DNA of 64,000 bases, taken from assembly GCF_043290135.1 (NCBI RefSeq), contig NC_134707.1, positions 80,370,987-80,434,986 on the forward strand. The letters run 5' to 3'. This document shows, one piece after another, positions 41,203-53,752 of the stretch. The notes below the pieces were generated by a model. That model saw only the letters and a list, made by a program, of their open reading frames with translations. It made no database searches and had not been told where the DNA came from. Source of the DNA: Rhipicephalus microplus. Taxonomy: Eukaryota > Arthropoda > Arachnida > Ixodida > Ixodidae. The translations under genes were made by a program, and so were the position numbers. Position 1 is the stretch's first letter. Every line of letters begins with the position of its first letter.

Positions 41203-43880
41203 CAGGTAATGTACTCTGAGCAGTCAACTAGCACCACAAACTTTTCACAGTTCGCCGCTGAAGGGAATACAGAACGGCGAGCGACTGTGATACTGTAGGA
41301 GTGTAACCATAAGAGTTCGCCGTGAGAGATCTGATAACTTATCGAGATGCAGTAGTGTCCAAGTGCACGTAGTTCGGTTGATCGTCCATATTTAAAGCAT
41401 ATCATAAACTGGTATGTATAGTATAGTAAAGTATGTTATGGTATACAATCATTTACCATAGGGTGAAAAAGAATAGGGAAGAAGGAAAGGAGAAGAGAAA
41501 GGCAGCAGTTCAGTCTTGGCACCTCGAGAGCGTAGCAGTTACATTTTTTCATTTATTGTTCATTGAGACTTGGACCAGTGTCGAATGATTTTGGTGGAGC
41601 AGTTTACTATGGGTGTTGTGCGAGTGGTGTGTAGAAATTTATGGCAGGACGCAGCTTTCCTTTTTTTCGGGTGACATCGTCATGGCGTGTTTCCCCTTTT
41701 TTAGTGCGTTTGCAAGCGTCTCGATCGGCCCCACAATAGGGGTCACCTGTGATCACCGAAATTGGACTTGGGCATGGCATTCTGGCAACTTATTCCCTGA
41801 CGTGACAATTTTCTTGGTCACATTATATTTTGTCCTCAGGAATACTTATATTCCACTATCCTGAAATTTAACATGAACTTCATGTGATGAAGCGTTCCTC
41901 TTTTACATCTCTACGGCGCTCTGCGCTTTGTACAATGTGCTCCTATAACTTCAATGTATTCACAATCTGCGAAGATCTGTCAGCATACCAGTAGTTAAAA
42001 CACTCGTCTTCGGATCTGAGAAGCTCATGCTCGAAATCTAGCGCAACCGAATGACGATGGTCACCTCTGTCGCCCTCATGACCTCCGATCTTTCATGGGT
42101 CCAGAAAAAGCGCCTAAGCTTTCAAATATTACAAGATAATTTATCGTACGCTTCATCTGTCCATCCGTTTTCTTTGTTGAGTGCCGGCATATCGTTGTTC
42201 TTGTGGGTGAAGTTGGACACGCATGCATGGCTCACCTATGCAAAACTCTTTCTAATGGCCTATTGCATAAAAAATAGGTAAATGCAAAGCTGATATGTTA
42301 CCAAGAGCCAAATGCGAAATTCATACTATAACAATAGGCAAATACAGAGCCAATAAGGCTGACACAGCTCGAATGAACTAATACCAAACTAAGAGACAAA
42401 CACAGATCCGACCGGCGTCGAACGGTTTTGGGTTGTGTCAATAATCAATTATAACATTGGTTTTTTGTTGTGACTTTTGGCTGAGTTGGCGATAAAGGAA
42501 TGGGCTGGTTTTTTACGATTAGTTTAATTATTGAAAGTTATTCGTTACACACTCGGTGTGTTTAAAAATTCACTGTGATCGAACGCCGCTAAGAGTAATT
42601 TTGGCGAACATGCTTCACCATAGCCTGCCGCTAATATCATTCACTGGAGTTGACCTTGCCTAGGTCCTAAAGTTGCACTAAAGAGCAAAACAATCCTTCG
42701 CTTATCAGTAAAGAACTATTTCGCAATCTCGAAAATGCCACGCTCACCGCGACATGATGGTTAGTAAGCTAGAAAACGCACGAACTGAAAGTGCGGGTGG
42801 TGATGCTACTCTGATGTTCGCACATCAAACAACATGACAAACATTTTGAAGGCTTCTGCTGGGCCATACGTCGCTTTCAGTCGATAAAAATGGCTTATAT
42901 GGCTTACAAAATGGCTTACAAAATGTCCGTTACCGCGCACTCACATACGAGTTAAGAACTGGAGCCGACTGAGCCTTCGAATTCTAGAAAATGTAGCGCG
43001 TGTTGCGTTACCTCATTTCGCATAAACCGGGAATTTTGATTCCGTATATGCTATTCGAGAAAAAAGCATTTGCGATGTATAAGCGCATAATCCTGAAAGT
43101 TATCAATAACGCGGTGAAGCTTGATCCCCATGTGATCTATGTATCTGCTTTACTTAGCACGAGAAGTAAAATGTCGTGTATTGTTAGCTTTAAAGAGACA
43201 AACACTTTTGAGCACTGTCAGAAAACGCGGTCGATTGGTAGTCGGCGTTTCCGATAACATGCGAGCCAAATATTATTGCGTAGGATGCGGCCTAGAATTG
43301 GCAAGAAGTTCTCGAAGTCAGTTAAGTATTGTTTGCTCTTTTATCTGTTGATGACGATACAAGCTCAAAAATCACTCGTAACTACCATTGTTTCAGCCAT
43401 TGGTTGATCTGACCATGGTGTGCTTGGTCGATACCGGGTGTCGTAATTGCGAGAAACAAGTCTGTCATGTTACCTGTCTCTTGCTGTTCACTGCGTAGAG
43501 CATGCACGCGCATCCTTTGTTGGAGCTGTTATCTTGTTGAAAGCACGGCCACCAGACTGCGTCGGGTCAGTTGTGTTCCTGCCATTGGATGCGATAAACG
43601 GCTTTCGAACACCGGCGTCTTCATTCTAATATTGGCGACGAAGATGTGATAACGCGGGACCAAGGCTATGGCCACCACTTTCGGGAAGCTGCCGGAGTTC
43701 TGTTCGGACTCTGACAACGTGGACATATTCCTAAAAAGGTTCGAGTGATTCGCGAAAGTGATTATAAGCGACGCCTGAGAAGCTTGAAGCCTCATTGACC
43801 ATCATAAAAGAGAAGACCTACGTAACACTGCGTAGCTTACTGCAGCCGAAAATGCTCACCAAAGTATTAAGTTGCCAAGA
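41203..43880. repeat. Duplicated segment, copy B
   Basis: The counterpart of 26801-30980. It lacks the Tigger element with its right flank, and lacks the 289-bp block seen in copy A. The junction at 42600 falls at a short ATTT/TTTT microhomology, which suggests a deletion in B. It leads into a longer gypsy copy than A does. Confidence 0.85.
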
Positions 43881-44430
43881 AGGCGCCACAACAGCTCTAC
43901 GCCCTAAAGTGGTCTGTGGTCACCGAGTGCTACCGCTACTACCGACGGAACCAGGCCTTAAATGAAAAGGTTGCGCCGTTTCTCGTGGAATCGAAGAGGC
44001 TCCCCGCGACATGCTCGTCTGGAACATTCCTGGAAGAAGGGCTACGGGACCACCTCATTGGTGAACCACGGAGCGACGCCGTGTGGTGCCGCCTGCTGTC
44101 ATTGCCCGACGTCGATGTCACTTGTGACCGAGTGTGCAAGGTAGCCACCGCTATGGAAGACGCACAGTAAGACACCGAAGACATGCTGTCCGACAACGCT
44201 GGAGCCAGGAACGCTGAACTACATAGGCAAGAAAGCCAAGTGGAGCCTAGTGCAACAAGAAAGGTACCTGAATATTCTATACCCAAACAACTTCAATAGG
44301 TTGTCATAGGTGCGGTGGGAAGTGCCCTCCTAGAAGGCGGCTATTTTGGAAAAGAAAATGCCTTATTTAAGGGCTCTAAACTTGGTCATGTCGCGAAAAT
44401 GTGCAAAAGGGAGTTGTGTACGCGGTAGAA
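43668..44430 (+). pseudogene. gypsy Gag remnant
   Basis: It starts ATGGCCACCACTTTCGGGAA (Gag N-terminus ATTFGKLPEFC). Stops appear within 30 codons. A later frame (43916-44170) carries ECYRYYRRNQALNEKVAPF and CSSGTFLEEGLRDHLIGEP, the conserved Gag segment of this lineage. A trace of a CCHC knuckle (HVAKMCKRE) lies near 44390. Gag would form the particle; this copy cannot. Confidence 0.75.
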
Positions 44431-44479
44431 TAAGAACCGGCAGCAGGGCAGGATTTGTTTACTATATGCCAAACTAACA

Positions 44480-45480
44480 GAGGAGGCAGGGTGCCTCTCA
44501 TAGTGGTAAAGGTAACCATAAATGGCCACAAAGTAACGATGGAGATTGATACGGAGACTGCTCATACATTTATGTCTGAAAAATACGCTATAAACTTCCC
44601 CGGCCTATCGTAAAACATCGAAGACGAAAAACTTTTGAGTGTACATTGGCACCGCAATCTGTGGAAAGTGTGTTATGCAAGCCGATGTCAGTTACGGAAA
44701 GCAAAGCCACCGCCTACCACTTGTCGATGCCAATATGAAGAAGGTGGGCTCGTGCCTGTGCTTCTCGGTCGTGACTGTACTGCAAATACAAAAGTGAACT
44801 TGTTCGATGCCATGCAGACATTGCACGACGTTGAGCTTAAGCTACAAGCAGCCGCGCCCGTAGAGGCTCTAGAAGCTGTAGAACCATTAAAACAGCAGTA
44901 AGGTGTCACTTTTTAAGCAGAATAAGGTGCTATTGCAAGGCTATAGCATTTCCGCAAAAGAGAATGTAATTCAGGTTTTCTGTAAAGCCAGGCCTGTACC
45001 ATATGCTTTACCAGAACAAGTCGAAAAAGAAATGATGGAACTAGAGATGGGTGGAGTAATTTACCGGGTGCGGCACAGCATCATGGGTGACGCCGCTAGT
45101 TATTATGGCCAAGAAAAGTGGCCAAGACATCAGAGTCAATGTGAACAACTCCATTGATGTAGATCACCATTTCTTACCTCTTCCCGATGACATTATTGCG
45201 CCCCTTCTGGGAAGTACCGTGTTCACTGGGTTAGACTTGGCCAAAGTGTATTTACTGCTTGAGTTAGATGAGAGTGCTGAAGAACTTCTAACGGTAAAGA
45301 CGAACATAGGTCGCTTTAGATACCCGCGGTCGCTGTAAGGCGTTGCGAGTTCACCGTCAATGTTTCTGCCAGTCATGGATCAGGTTTTGCAAAGCATACT
45401 TGGCACAGCCTGTTACTTATACGACGTACTTGTTGCTGGAAAAGCCCTAACAGAGTGCTACAGTTGAACGAACGAAGTTC
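44480..45480 (+). pseudogene. gypsy protease and reverse transcriptase remnant
   Basis: The protease active site reads EIDTETAHTF (44547-44576), with DTET for the normal DTGA. RT follows in shifting frames: YALPEQVEKEM, LPLPDDIIAPLLGSTVFTGLDLAKVYLLLELDESA (within 45087-45338), ASSPSMFLPVMDQVLQS, and the catalytic box YLYDVLVAGK, where the first Asp is Tyr (45420-45422). Both enzymes should be dead. Confidence 0.8.
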
Positions 45481-45835
45481 TAAAGGCTCTGCGCAAGCAT
45501 CGAATGTGAGTAAACGTGGCAAAATACGTTTGTTTCAAGAAAGATAACAGTATACCTGGGGCACAAAACAGATCAACACGGTATGCGTTCCACAGCGGGC
45601 AATGTGAAAGCGGAGTTTGAAGCACGCAAACCTACAGTGTGACCAAGTTATGGGTGTTTCTGGGCTTACTAAATTTTTATGCAAAATGTTTATCCAACTT
45701 GGCTGGACAACTAAAACCGCTTCACCAGCCTCTACGCAACTGAGGTATATTGCAATGGTCGCGTACGTGTGCTGGACGTTTCATGCAGTGCAAGCAGTTG
45801 CTAAATAAAGATAGTGTTGTTGCTGTATGACGTAA

Positions 45836-46766
45836 AAAAAAAAGAAACGCCGCTCACATGAGCTTCTGTTTATTGGTTGGGCGTGGTGTTATCGCTTGTT
45901 GTGCCTGGCGTTGAACGCCCAGGTGTGTTCGCTTGCAGATTAATGTCGCAAGCAGAGAAGAATCGCTGAAAACGTATTTTATCATGTACTAAGATATAGG
46001 GTTTCGACCTGGAGCCGACTATAAGGCTTTAAATTATGGAAAATATTGTGCCAGTTGTGTTAGCTTGATTACCAGGGTCTGGAAATTTTTATATACACTC
46101 TTCCAGAGAAAGCAAATGTGCGACTCCAAGAAAGTGCTCGCCACCTGGCGACTGCGTCTGAAAATGGCGCCAACAGTTGACCTTGAAAAGAGCTATATGT
46201 AACCACGTTGCGCGCTTTGAGAAGCGGCTACATAGTTCCTTTATTTTCGCCATGCCGTATGCGTGAACCCGAAAATGAAGTAAGCGATGTTCAATGACCA
46301 TTGAAGTGTGCCGAAATGCGTGGCACTGCGGTGGAAACATGGTAACCTGTCGTTCTATATCTTCCCGAAGGTTGCAGACGACAGGCGATGGAGAACGGCA
46401 CAAATCCGAATATTGCGCATTATAAAGCAGGTGACGGCTACCGTATGAAAGTATGATCTTATCGATTCACTCGTGATGACTTAATTCTTGGTGAGTAAAC
46501 TGTTACGTATCGTGTGTACATTTTTATCTATATTTGGGCTTATCTAAGCACGGAGCATGGTTTGTTTATATGAGCAAGCACTTTAGGAAATCGTTTGCGT
46601 CAAGTGTATTTTTTGAATGTGCTCGTTTTCTGAGCAAGACGTATACGGCTACCAATTCACAAACTAAACTGCAAATTCTGTATTATTTCACATGTGTGTT
46701 TGTACATATATGCGCACACAATCGCGTCGCAATGTTCGTCGCTCGTGCGCGTATGTATGTTCGTGC

Positions 46767-46842
<76 letters not shown>

Positions 46843-47601
46843 GCAGGCATGATAGTTGAGTGGCCGTAGCCGTAGCTTTGCAAGTACTTTCAGCCGGAGT
46901 CTGGCCTTCATCAAGATTGAGAGTACAGTTTTTTTTGGTGCTCAGCTTTATACAATCCTAAATCAGAGGGGGAGAGAGAGTAGAAGGAAGAAAAAAAGAG
47001 GAATATATGGTGGACTCCCCTGGGCGCTCTTTTCCCTTCCTTCTCTCTCCCTTTTCTCCTTTTCACCTTTACGATGTCTGCGGTCTGTGTATCCTTCCTT
47101 TCACTAACGTATTGTTCCCGACCAGATGACACCGCATGGCTCTTTTGGTTCGGTGTGTGGGAAAAGAACTTTTTTAAGAAGTTTAAGCCTTTAACTACTC
47201 AGCGCCACGTCGACATCTCGACGTTGAAAGAAGGGCGCCGCCTATTGCCGCAGAGGCTGGCAAGCGGGTGCAATGACAATTCTTGCCCGCTTCTGGATTA
47301 TGCGTGCAGTAGGGGCCTCCCAATTGTGCATAGGGTTGCTGTTGGGCAGGTCATGCTTGGCACAATTGATCGGATAGTAAGGTAAAAACAGAAACAGATG
47401 ACAGCTGTACTCAGGAAGAGTAGTTACACTTGGAAATATTTTGAGTTGTCCAGTGCCCTTCGAAGCTGCAGTGCTGTGAACTCAATTATTATTTTCATTA
47501 TTGCCGTTATTGTTTTCTAATGATTGAATTGCTGCAAGTGTACCCGGATTCTCATTTATTCCTCTAACGAGGGTGTTTAATCGGTGGACAAGGTGTGACT
47601 C
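45836..47601. other. Gene-free stretch with a long TA microsatellite
   Basis: No gene was recognised. Frames near 46089-46403 (-) and 47074-47385 (+) lack known domains. A segment near 46880-47400 may belong to the 5' end of the downstream PLE, but I cannot show it. Confidence 0.4.
46768..46839. repeat. (TA)n microsatellite, 72 bp
   Basis: Uninterrupted TA dinucleotides. The polytyrosine/isoleucine reading frames through it are artefacts. Confidence 0.98.
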
Positions 47602-48027
47602 TTGTTTTCACGTTCTCTGTTTGATTTAAGTCCTGTCTCTAAGAGTGTTACTGATCAAATCACAGATGAGTTCCCGAGGATCGGCGAAACTGTGACATCC
47701 GCGAGCCACAAGCACCTCCTCACCATCATCAACAGCGCACCACTACTAGGGGGGAAGTCTGCTGGACAGCCAACACGCGTCCCTCTATTGCGGATGTCGA
47801 GACCAAAAGCACTACACGACAGCACCAATTCACCACTCCTCAAAGGGAAGCCTGCCGAACTACGAAGCCGCGTCCCTCTATTGCGGACCCCGGCAACGGA
47901 ACTCCCTAGGAACACGTTCGGCGGGAGCCCAACGCGGAAATCCTCCCTACAACGACGAAGGCCTGCCGGGGATAACTACAATCTGCGGACTTCATCAGTG
48001 CCATCCCCGCACCCAAAGGTAGGTTGA
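47602..48027 (+). CDS. Leader ORF of PLE 1, function unknown
   Basis: A 141-codon frame, Ser/Pro/Arg-rich, with a twofold internal repeat: each copy has PLL-GK-A followed by RVPLLR (about residues 47-65 and 79-94). The DNA repeats share GCGTCCCTCTATTGCGGA. No domain was recognised. It precedes the PLE N-terminal region, and the frame is broken in between, so it may be the 5' part of that ORF. Confidence 0.35.
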   Translation: MFSRSLFDLSPVSKSVTDQITDEFPRIGETVTSASHKHLLTIINSAPLLGGKSAGQPTRVPLLRMSRPKALHDSTNSPLLKGKPAELRSRVPLLRTPATELPRNTFGGSPTRKSSLQRRRPAGDNYNLRTSSVPSPHPKVG

Positions 48028-48054
48028 CCTCAAAATGGTAAGTCTAGCTCATCA

Positions 48055-49960
48055 CTTCCCAGTAGCAGTGCCACCTTCCTTAAGGTACGAAAACTTGCTG
48101 ACAAACGAATTAGACATGAAATGCATAAATCAACATCACAAGTGCACCTTCGTGCTTGAATAGCCATCAAGGGTATGACACTCTCCCTCACACTAGCCGC
48201 TACAAACCTAGACGAACACGACCAAATAACATGGAAAAATGTCCTCCTTGAGGCATCTCATAAATAAACAGAAATTGCTCTCAATCACAGTGATAAGCAG
48301 ATAAAGAAACTGGTCGCTATGATCAACCCCGTTCTCCGCAACAACACTTTATCGAACAAAGAAATCACCCGGTTAACAGAATTTGAACAGAATAAATACC
48401 AAGCCATCATGACCACTAAACTTCATAAACTTAAAAGAGACCATGTGCCCAACCAGGCGTTTCCTATTATAGTTCCTTATCACTACAACACCACCACCAA
48501 GGAAACCACTAACGGTACAAGCGAGCACCCATCTATGAACACACCCTGTGACACTGTGATTGTAAACTTATCGGACACGAGTTTGTCACCTGACGAAGAA
48601 AAACTGCTATCTAAAGGACGAAGCTTCTGCCCGACCACAAAAGTTTTCGATGAATTCCATTTGCTCCGAGACCTCGACAACTTCGCTAGAAGCTTAAGGT
48701 TGCGCGGATATTTCTTGGACATGCCTTCTAACCACGAAACAATTCACCGTCGTAAAACGAATGATTGGACACCGAACAGTAATCAAGCTAAGTGCCTGGA
48801 CCTTCATATCACCGCAGTACAGAAGAATATAGTACATGAATACCACAGACAGAAAAGGAAACGATGAAAATTGATAACTTCTGGAAAAATGAGTATGGGA
48901 AATCTGACATCTAAGACAGACATAATAAAACCCACTGAAAAAGGAGCAATTGTAGTCCCTAATATAACCAACTACTTACAAGAAGAATACCACCAAGTAG
49001 ACGACTCAAAACTTTACGAACGCCTGCCAGGTAATCCAACAGACGAATAGAAACGTATCGTATCAACAGAACTAAAGAAATTGTTGGATGCAGAAAAGAT
49101 AACCAACACTGACCACAAACTAATGCGAGGAGCATACCCTCGTTCAAGTCGCTTCTACATCCTCCCGAAAATTCATAAACCAGGTAACCCAGGTCGATCA
49201 ATAATATCAGGCATCGGTACAGTAACTGAACCCACATCAGGGTACGTGGACAAACTAATAAGCCACATTTAATACACCCTCGCGTCGTACATAAGACGCC
49301 ACACATTTTCTTCGAGACATTGCAGCTCTGTGTGTGCCGAAAAACTCGTACTTGGTTACTCTTGATGTCTCTTCATTGTATACAAATATTCCTCACGATG
49401 ACGGCATAGCTGCATTACAAAACATGTACACAGACCATAGACAATCTAACAACCCCGATTTCTCTGCCAACATAACTTTGACGAAGATCGTCTTCGAGAT
49501 AAATTTGTTTGAATTTAACCAAGAGTATTTTGGACATATCAGTGGGACCAGTAGGGCACCAAAATGGCACGCAATTATGCCAATATATTTATGGGAAAGC
49601 TAGAATCGGAATTTGTTGCACAAAGTTTCTTGAAACCACTGTTATACAGAAGATACATAGACATCTTTCTTGTTTGGACCCACAGCGAGAACGAACTTCT
49701 CAGCTTTATCGACAATTACAATGATGTACATCCGAACATACCCTTTACACACACCTACTCGGAAGCAACTGTAAATTTTCTTGATGTTACCATAACGATA
49801 GAAGACAAGCTTCCTACACTCCTATATCGCAAACTAATGGATCGACAACAATACCTCCATTACCAAAGCGATCACCCATGCAACTTTAAAAACAGTATTC
49901 CATACAGCCAGGAAGGGACAGAAGGGAGCGCTTACTTCCAACAAAATTTTATTTCAAGGA
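48055..49960 (+). pseudogene. PLE 1 reverse transcriptase with one catalytic Asp deleted
   Basis: N-terminal PLE hallmarks: VNLSDTSLSPDEEKLLSKG, FCPTTKVFDEFHLLRDLDNF (48560-48690). RT: RFYILPKIHKPGNPGRSIIS (about 49150), LVTLDVSSLYTNIPHDDGI (about 49360), NYANIFMGKLESEF (about 49570), and the catalytic box RRYIDIFLVW (49648-49677), where YxDD has lost one Asp codon in frame. Stops and frameshifts occur at about 48868, 49048, 49270 and 49560. It is inactive. Confidence 0.85.
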
Positions 49961-50039
49961 GCGTACATATATATGCTCACGAAATTCGAATACAACTGAC
50001 AAACAGAAAAAAAACCCTCTATTGCCATGCGCTAAAAAC

Positions 50040-51386
50040 TTATGATCTCAAAAACGACAATTCTTTTTCACAAAGACCGAGAGAAGGAGTGCTGACGCAG
50101 TTCAGCCCTAATCTACTAATCATTTCTGCTTCAATAATCTCCCTTGTCACTTTATTTCTTTTTTTTTCTATGATTACCGTACCACGAAAAAGTGGTTTGC
50201 AGCCACATGTGCTGCAATGTAGTGCCAAAAAACCATCTCGACCATTTTTTACGTTGCAAGCGTGTTCGCGGAGCCGGTCATTAATACACCTGCCAGTTTG
50301 TCCTATGTAGTGTTTACCGCATGAAAGAGGTATCTTATAGATTACAAATTGTGCGCATGTGACAAACAGTGTTAAGGGCTTTTTAGAGCATCCCGGTTTT
50401 GCATGTGAAACAACTTTTATACACAAGTATGAGAGCTTTTTCGGGGCAGAAAACACCACCTTTACATTGGCCCGCTCCCCAACCTTCTTCAAGTTGTGGG
50501 AGATTCCATGCAGATAAGGCACTACGGTAAGCTTCTGACGTCTTACTGGCTCAACATGAGGGAGAGCTTGCTGCACGGACTGAAGCTTTTTGACCAGAAT
50601 TCCCGCGACGGAAACCTGTACGTGAGAGGGGTAGCCAGCGTCCAGAAGTCGTTCTGCTTGTTCCTTGAAACTCGCTGCCATCAGATGTGGACAAGACTTC
50701 TGTAAGGTGTTACTAAAGCTCATGTTTACAATGCCTCGCTTAACGAGCTCAGTATTGGCGGAGTGGTACGGAAGCAAGGGTTTGTTACTCCTCGGTTTGT
50801 ACGTCCAACAAATGTGGTCTAAGTGGAAAATGAGAGCGATATTTAAAAATCTGAGAGTGTTATTAACAGGCAACTCATGGGTTAAAACAAGGGGACTAAA
50901 CCGCTCCTTGATGAAGTTGAGGATATCTAGGGCACAAAAAGTGGGGTCACAGTCAAGAAGAATGAGGAAGACGTCAACAAATCTAAAGATGCGCATGATT
51001 CGGTTGTCACTAAGGTCACCGGAAACGGTTCTGTCGAGCTTGGCTAAAAACTAATTACTTAAGATTGGAGCAATACATGATCTAATACAAATGCCCTCCT
51101 TTTGAAGGTGGGGCTTCCCGTTCCATTGAATAAAAGTAGATTGCAAATAAAAGGATAAAAGTTTTTAAAAGCTACTAGACGATATACCAGCACTATTCTG
51201 AAATGTTATGCTACTAAGCTTGTCAATGCACTCTTCTACACAACTAAGAATCGATTTGTGAGGCAACGAATAATACAGATCTTTTACATCAATGTAAAAA
51301 CCACACATGTGCTGATTCGAACGGGATCGGACGAAATCAAGAACTTGATGGGAATTTTTCACGAGAAATGGGTCATCTACTGTTAA
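50040..51386 (-). pseudogene. PLE 2, C-terminal part: RT and GIY-YIG endonuclease
   Basis: Reading from 51386 down: DDPFLVKNSHQVLDFVRSR, FYIDVKDLYYSLPH, the RT catalytic box FVDV (second Asp replaced by Val, 50970-50972), then a long frame to a GIY-YIG nuclease ([18 protein letters not shown] with NDRLREH, about residues 218-245 of the frame 50040-50996) and a C-terminal Glu-containing helix. In-frame stops lie at 51165 and about 51050. The frame is otherwise continuous. It continues on the other side of the 10.8-kb insertion. Confidence 0.88.
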
Positions 51387-53752
51387 GGTGGCGGTTCTAC
51401 TGTCGCCATATTGCGAGTAGTTCTGGAAAAATTATCAGACGGCGCCACCAAGTCAGGACTGGAAAGCCAACATTTCGGAAGTGAACTGCCACACGTGTGC
51501 CGGCGCGCCACACTGCATGACGAGGGGGTGCAAATCGCGCTGACACGGTTCGAAGAAATGAGGCACTGAGCAGGGGCTTTTTTTTTCTCCCCTTCACCGA
51601 CACCTCCATCTCTCTCCATGCTCACTAGCCCCTGACCCCTGCGGTCGCTGCTTTTCAAGAGATCCCTCATGTAGGCTGCGTAGCCTGCTTGGCCAGCTGC
51701 TCTACGTTCCATACAGTGCCGGAATGCGGGGTTGAGTGAAAAACTCTATCGCAGAGGTCACAACAATGTATACAATGGGGATCAAAACTTGGACTATGAG
51801 TATTCATGCGAGGTTCAACGGAACAGTTCGTTCTACAAATAATTGGGGTTGCTGGAGCGTGATGCGGTTCGGTGGGACAGGAGAAGGCAAATTATATTTG
51901 ACTATGTATACTTCCTTCCCAGTATGACCTAAGCTTCCAGACTTCAAAAAAAAAAAAAAAAAAAAAAAAAAAACGGGTAGTTAGGCAAATCGCGTACTAA
52001 GAAGTGCGGCCGCTGTGACTCACGGTGCCCAACACGTGCCGACTGCATAATCATTAGTTTTCCCCACTATACGTAGCGTAATTTATTTCATTAGAATTGA
52101 AACTTCAGCAGGCTAGTATGAATTCATGTTTTGGTTGATGCAGCGTTTATTTATCACGTTGCCGTACGCAAACCATCGGACTAGTCGACAAACTATGTTT
52201 ATGACGAAAATGAAGCAATTACCTCTTGTGTGTCATATGAGCGAGACTCGCACATGCGTGGCCTGAATGGTCCAGGTGCGTTATTCCCTTGTCCAAGGAA
52301 CGACTTCTCTATTCGCGTACGCTATTTCAACATCTTTTTTTTTTCCTGTAAAGGTCGTGGCGATAACATGAAGAGTGATCGTTTCGCCCAAATCAGTTAT
52401 TGACTGCAAGCTCGTAGATTCGAGGCCGTTACCTCAAGCTCTATAAACATCTCATGATAAAAGCTGGGGCGGATTCACACAAACCTCCCAGGAGTGCAAC
52501 AAGGGAGGGGAAGACTTATGGTACAGTGCATCTCCCATGCATCTTTCTACACAGCCGCTGCTTGTATTACTTCTATGTCGTACCCATTTCGAGTTCGTAA
52601 AGCGCATGCAAGGCAAAAACATGAGTACACAAATACAATAGTTGCAAAGGAGTTGAAGAAAAGGTCTTGTCGCACTGGATAAGGCTTTTGGATGCATGAT
52701 TGGTCAATTCAAATAACTGTGTCGGCTAACATATCTTCAAGCAACGAGTCTTAGTGTTGTGTATATGCTATGCAATGAAGGGCTGTCATGCAGTAAGCAA
52801 GATTGAGTCAATACACGTTGTTGTGACAATTTATTTAGTACGAAACGAGCGTCGGCAGCACTTGGTTACAGCCACGAAGACACCTGAACATCACACATAC
52901 AAAAAAGCCCGCAGAACTACAACGCATACATTCAGAGAAATGTGAAATCGCACAAAGCAAAAGTACATATAATCACGATTTTCGGATGCGAACTTGTGAC
53001 AGCAGAGAATGAAGGTGTATGTTTTATTATTATTTTCCGTTATCCTATATCACACACGAACTTTTTACAAAAGTTTATTGGCGCTTCTGTGGTCATGTCT
53101 CTCGGTCATTGCTGCTGCAGAACGCACGTGAATGGCTGATGACACACCCGACACAAAGAAGTGAATTGCTACCTCATAGCTTGTTCGAGAAAGAGTCTTT
53201 GCTATCGTCAAATCTGAGCCTGCATCTGCCATTCGATATATACAAGGTCGTTCTCCTAATGTGCAGTTCTTTAGAGCGAAGCTCTTACGCACATACCGCT
53301 GCGTTGAGCGGCGGCGCCTGTTGGCGTCGTCGGCGTAACCAGTAGAGCGAACAAGTACGAAAGAGAGCGAACGCGGAGTCTGCTGATGTCACTCGCCACT
53401 GGCCTCTAACCTCGCCTTCTTCCTCCGTCACGCTCGCTGCCCCCCCCCCCCCCCCCCCCGGTAGCAGCTCGCGCGCGTGCAGGGCTGGCACGTGCACTGC
53501 GGCTGGCTTCGCTTGTCGTAACGGGGCTCTCGGCATTTCGCTTGGTTCGCGGCGCCTGCAATGCACAAAGTGGTATGCGTAACGCTCGAGCACTGGCAAT
53601 TTGCGTGGAAATATGTAAATAGCTACAACTGCAGATGGCCGAAACTACAGACGCACTTGGCGTTGCCACAACACGAAAGTGCGCTCAAAATCACCATTAG
53701 ATAGCATCGTCACAATTGGTGAATTTCTTGACAGTGCACGTGCCCAGCAGTC
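51387..53752. other. Left 2.4 kb of the TTAA element, non-coding
   Basis: It lies downstream of the transposase gene. It holds a 28-nt A-run (51946-51973), a C-run of about 20 (53440-53459), and possible polyadenylation signals for the minus-strand gene (TTTATT on + at 53024 and 52829). No other gene was recognised. Short frames here have no motifs. Confidence 0.5.
51946..51973. repeat. Poly-A run
   Basis: A homopolymer of 28 A, inside the TTAA element. It might mark a retrosequence tail, but no attached retroelement was recognised. Confidence 0.9.

Larger units (their letters stand above)
43634..45835 (+). mobile_element. Decayed Ty3/gypsy retrotransposon (gag to RT)
   Basis: A primer-binding site TGGCGACGAAGATGTG (43634) is followed by gag, protease and RT on +, with many stops and frameshifts. 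Translation resumes in several frames with RT-end sequence (VTYLGHKTDQHGM-like, near 45550) and stops near 45835. Integrase and the 3' LTR are missing. The primer-site type and Gag sequence suggest the same lineage as the gag at 38.46 kb. Confidence 0.8.
47602..49970 (+). mobile_element. Penelope-like element 1, decayed, plus strand
   Basis: A leader frame (47602-48027) is followed by the PLE N-terminal region (48319-48867) and RT (48900-49960). The copy stops in the RT C-terminal segment HPCNFKNSIPYSQ near 49910; an expected GIY-YIG endonuclease is not found. It faces a second PLE tail to tail. Confidence 0.8.

Noticed and set aside
46657..46914. Open frames with long Tyr-Ile runs on both strands
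   Set aside because: They are translations of the (TA)n microsatellite.
53285..53669. Overlapping minus-strand frames of 87 and 104 codons with a Gly run
   Set aside because: The Gly run comes from the C homopolymer at 53440-53459; the frames have no motif and lie beyond the transposase stop.
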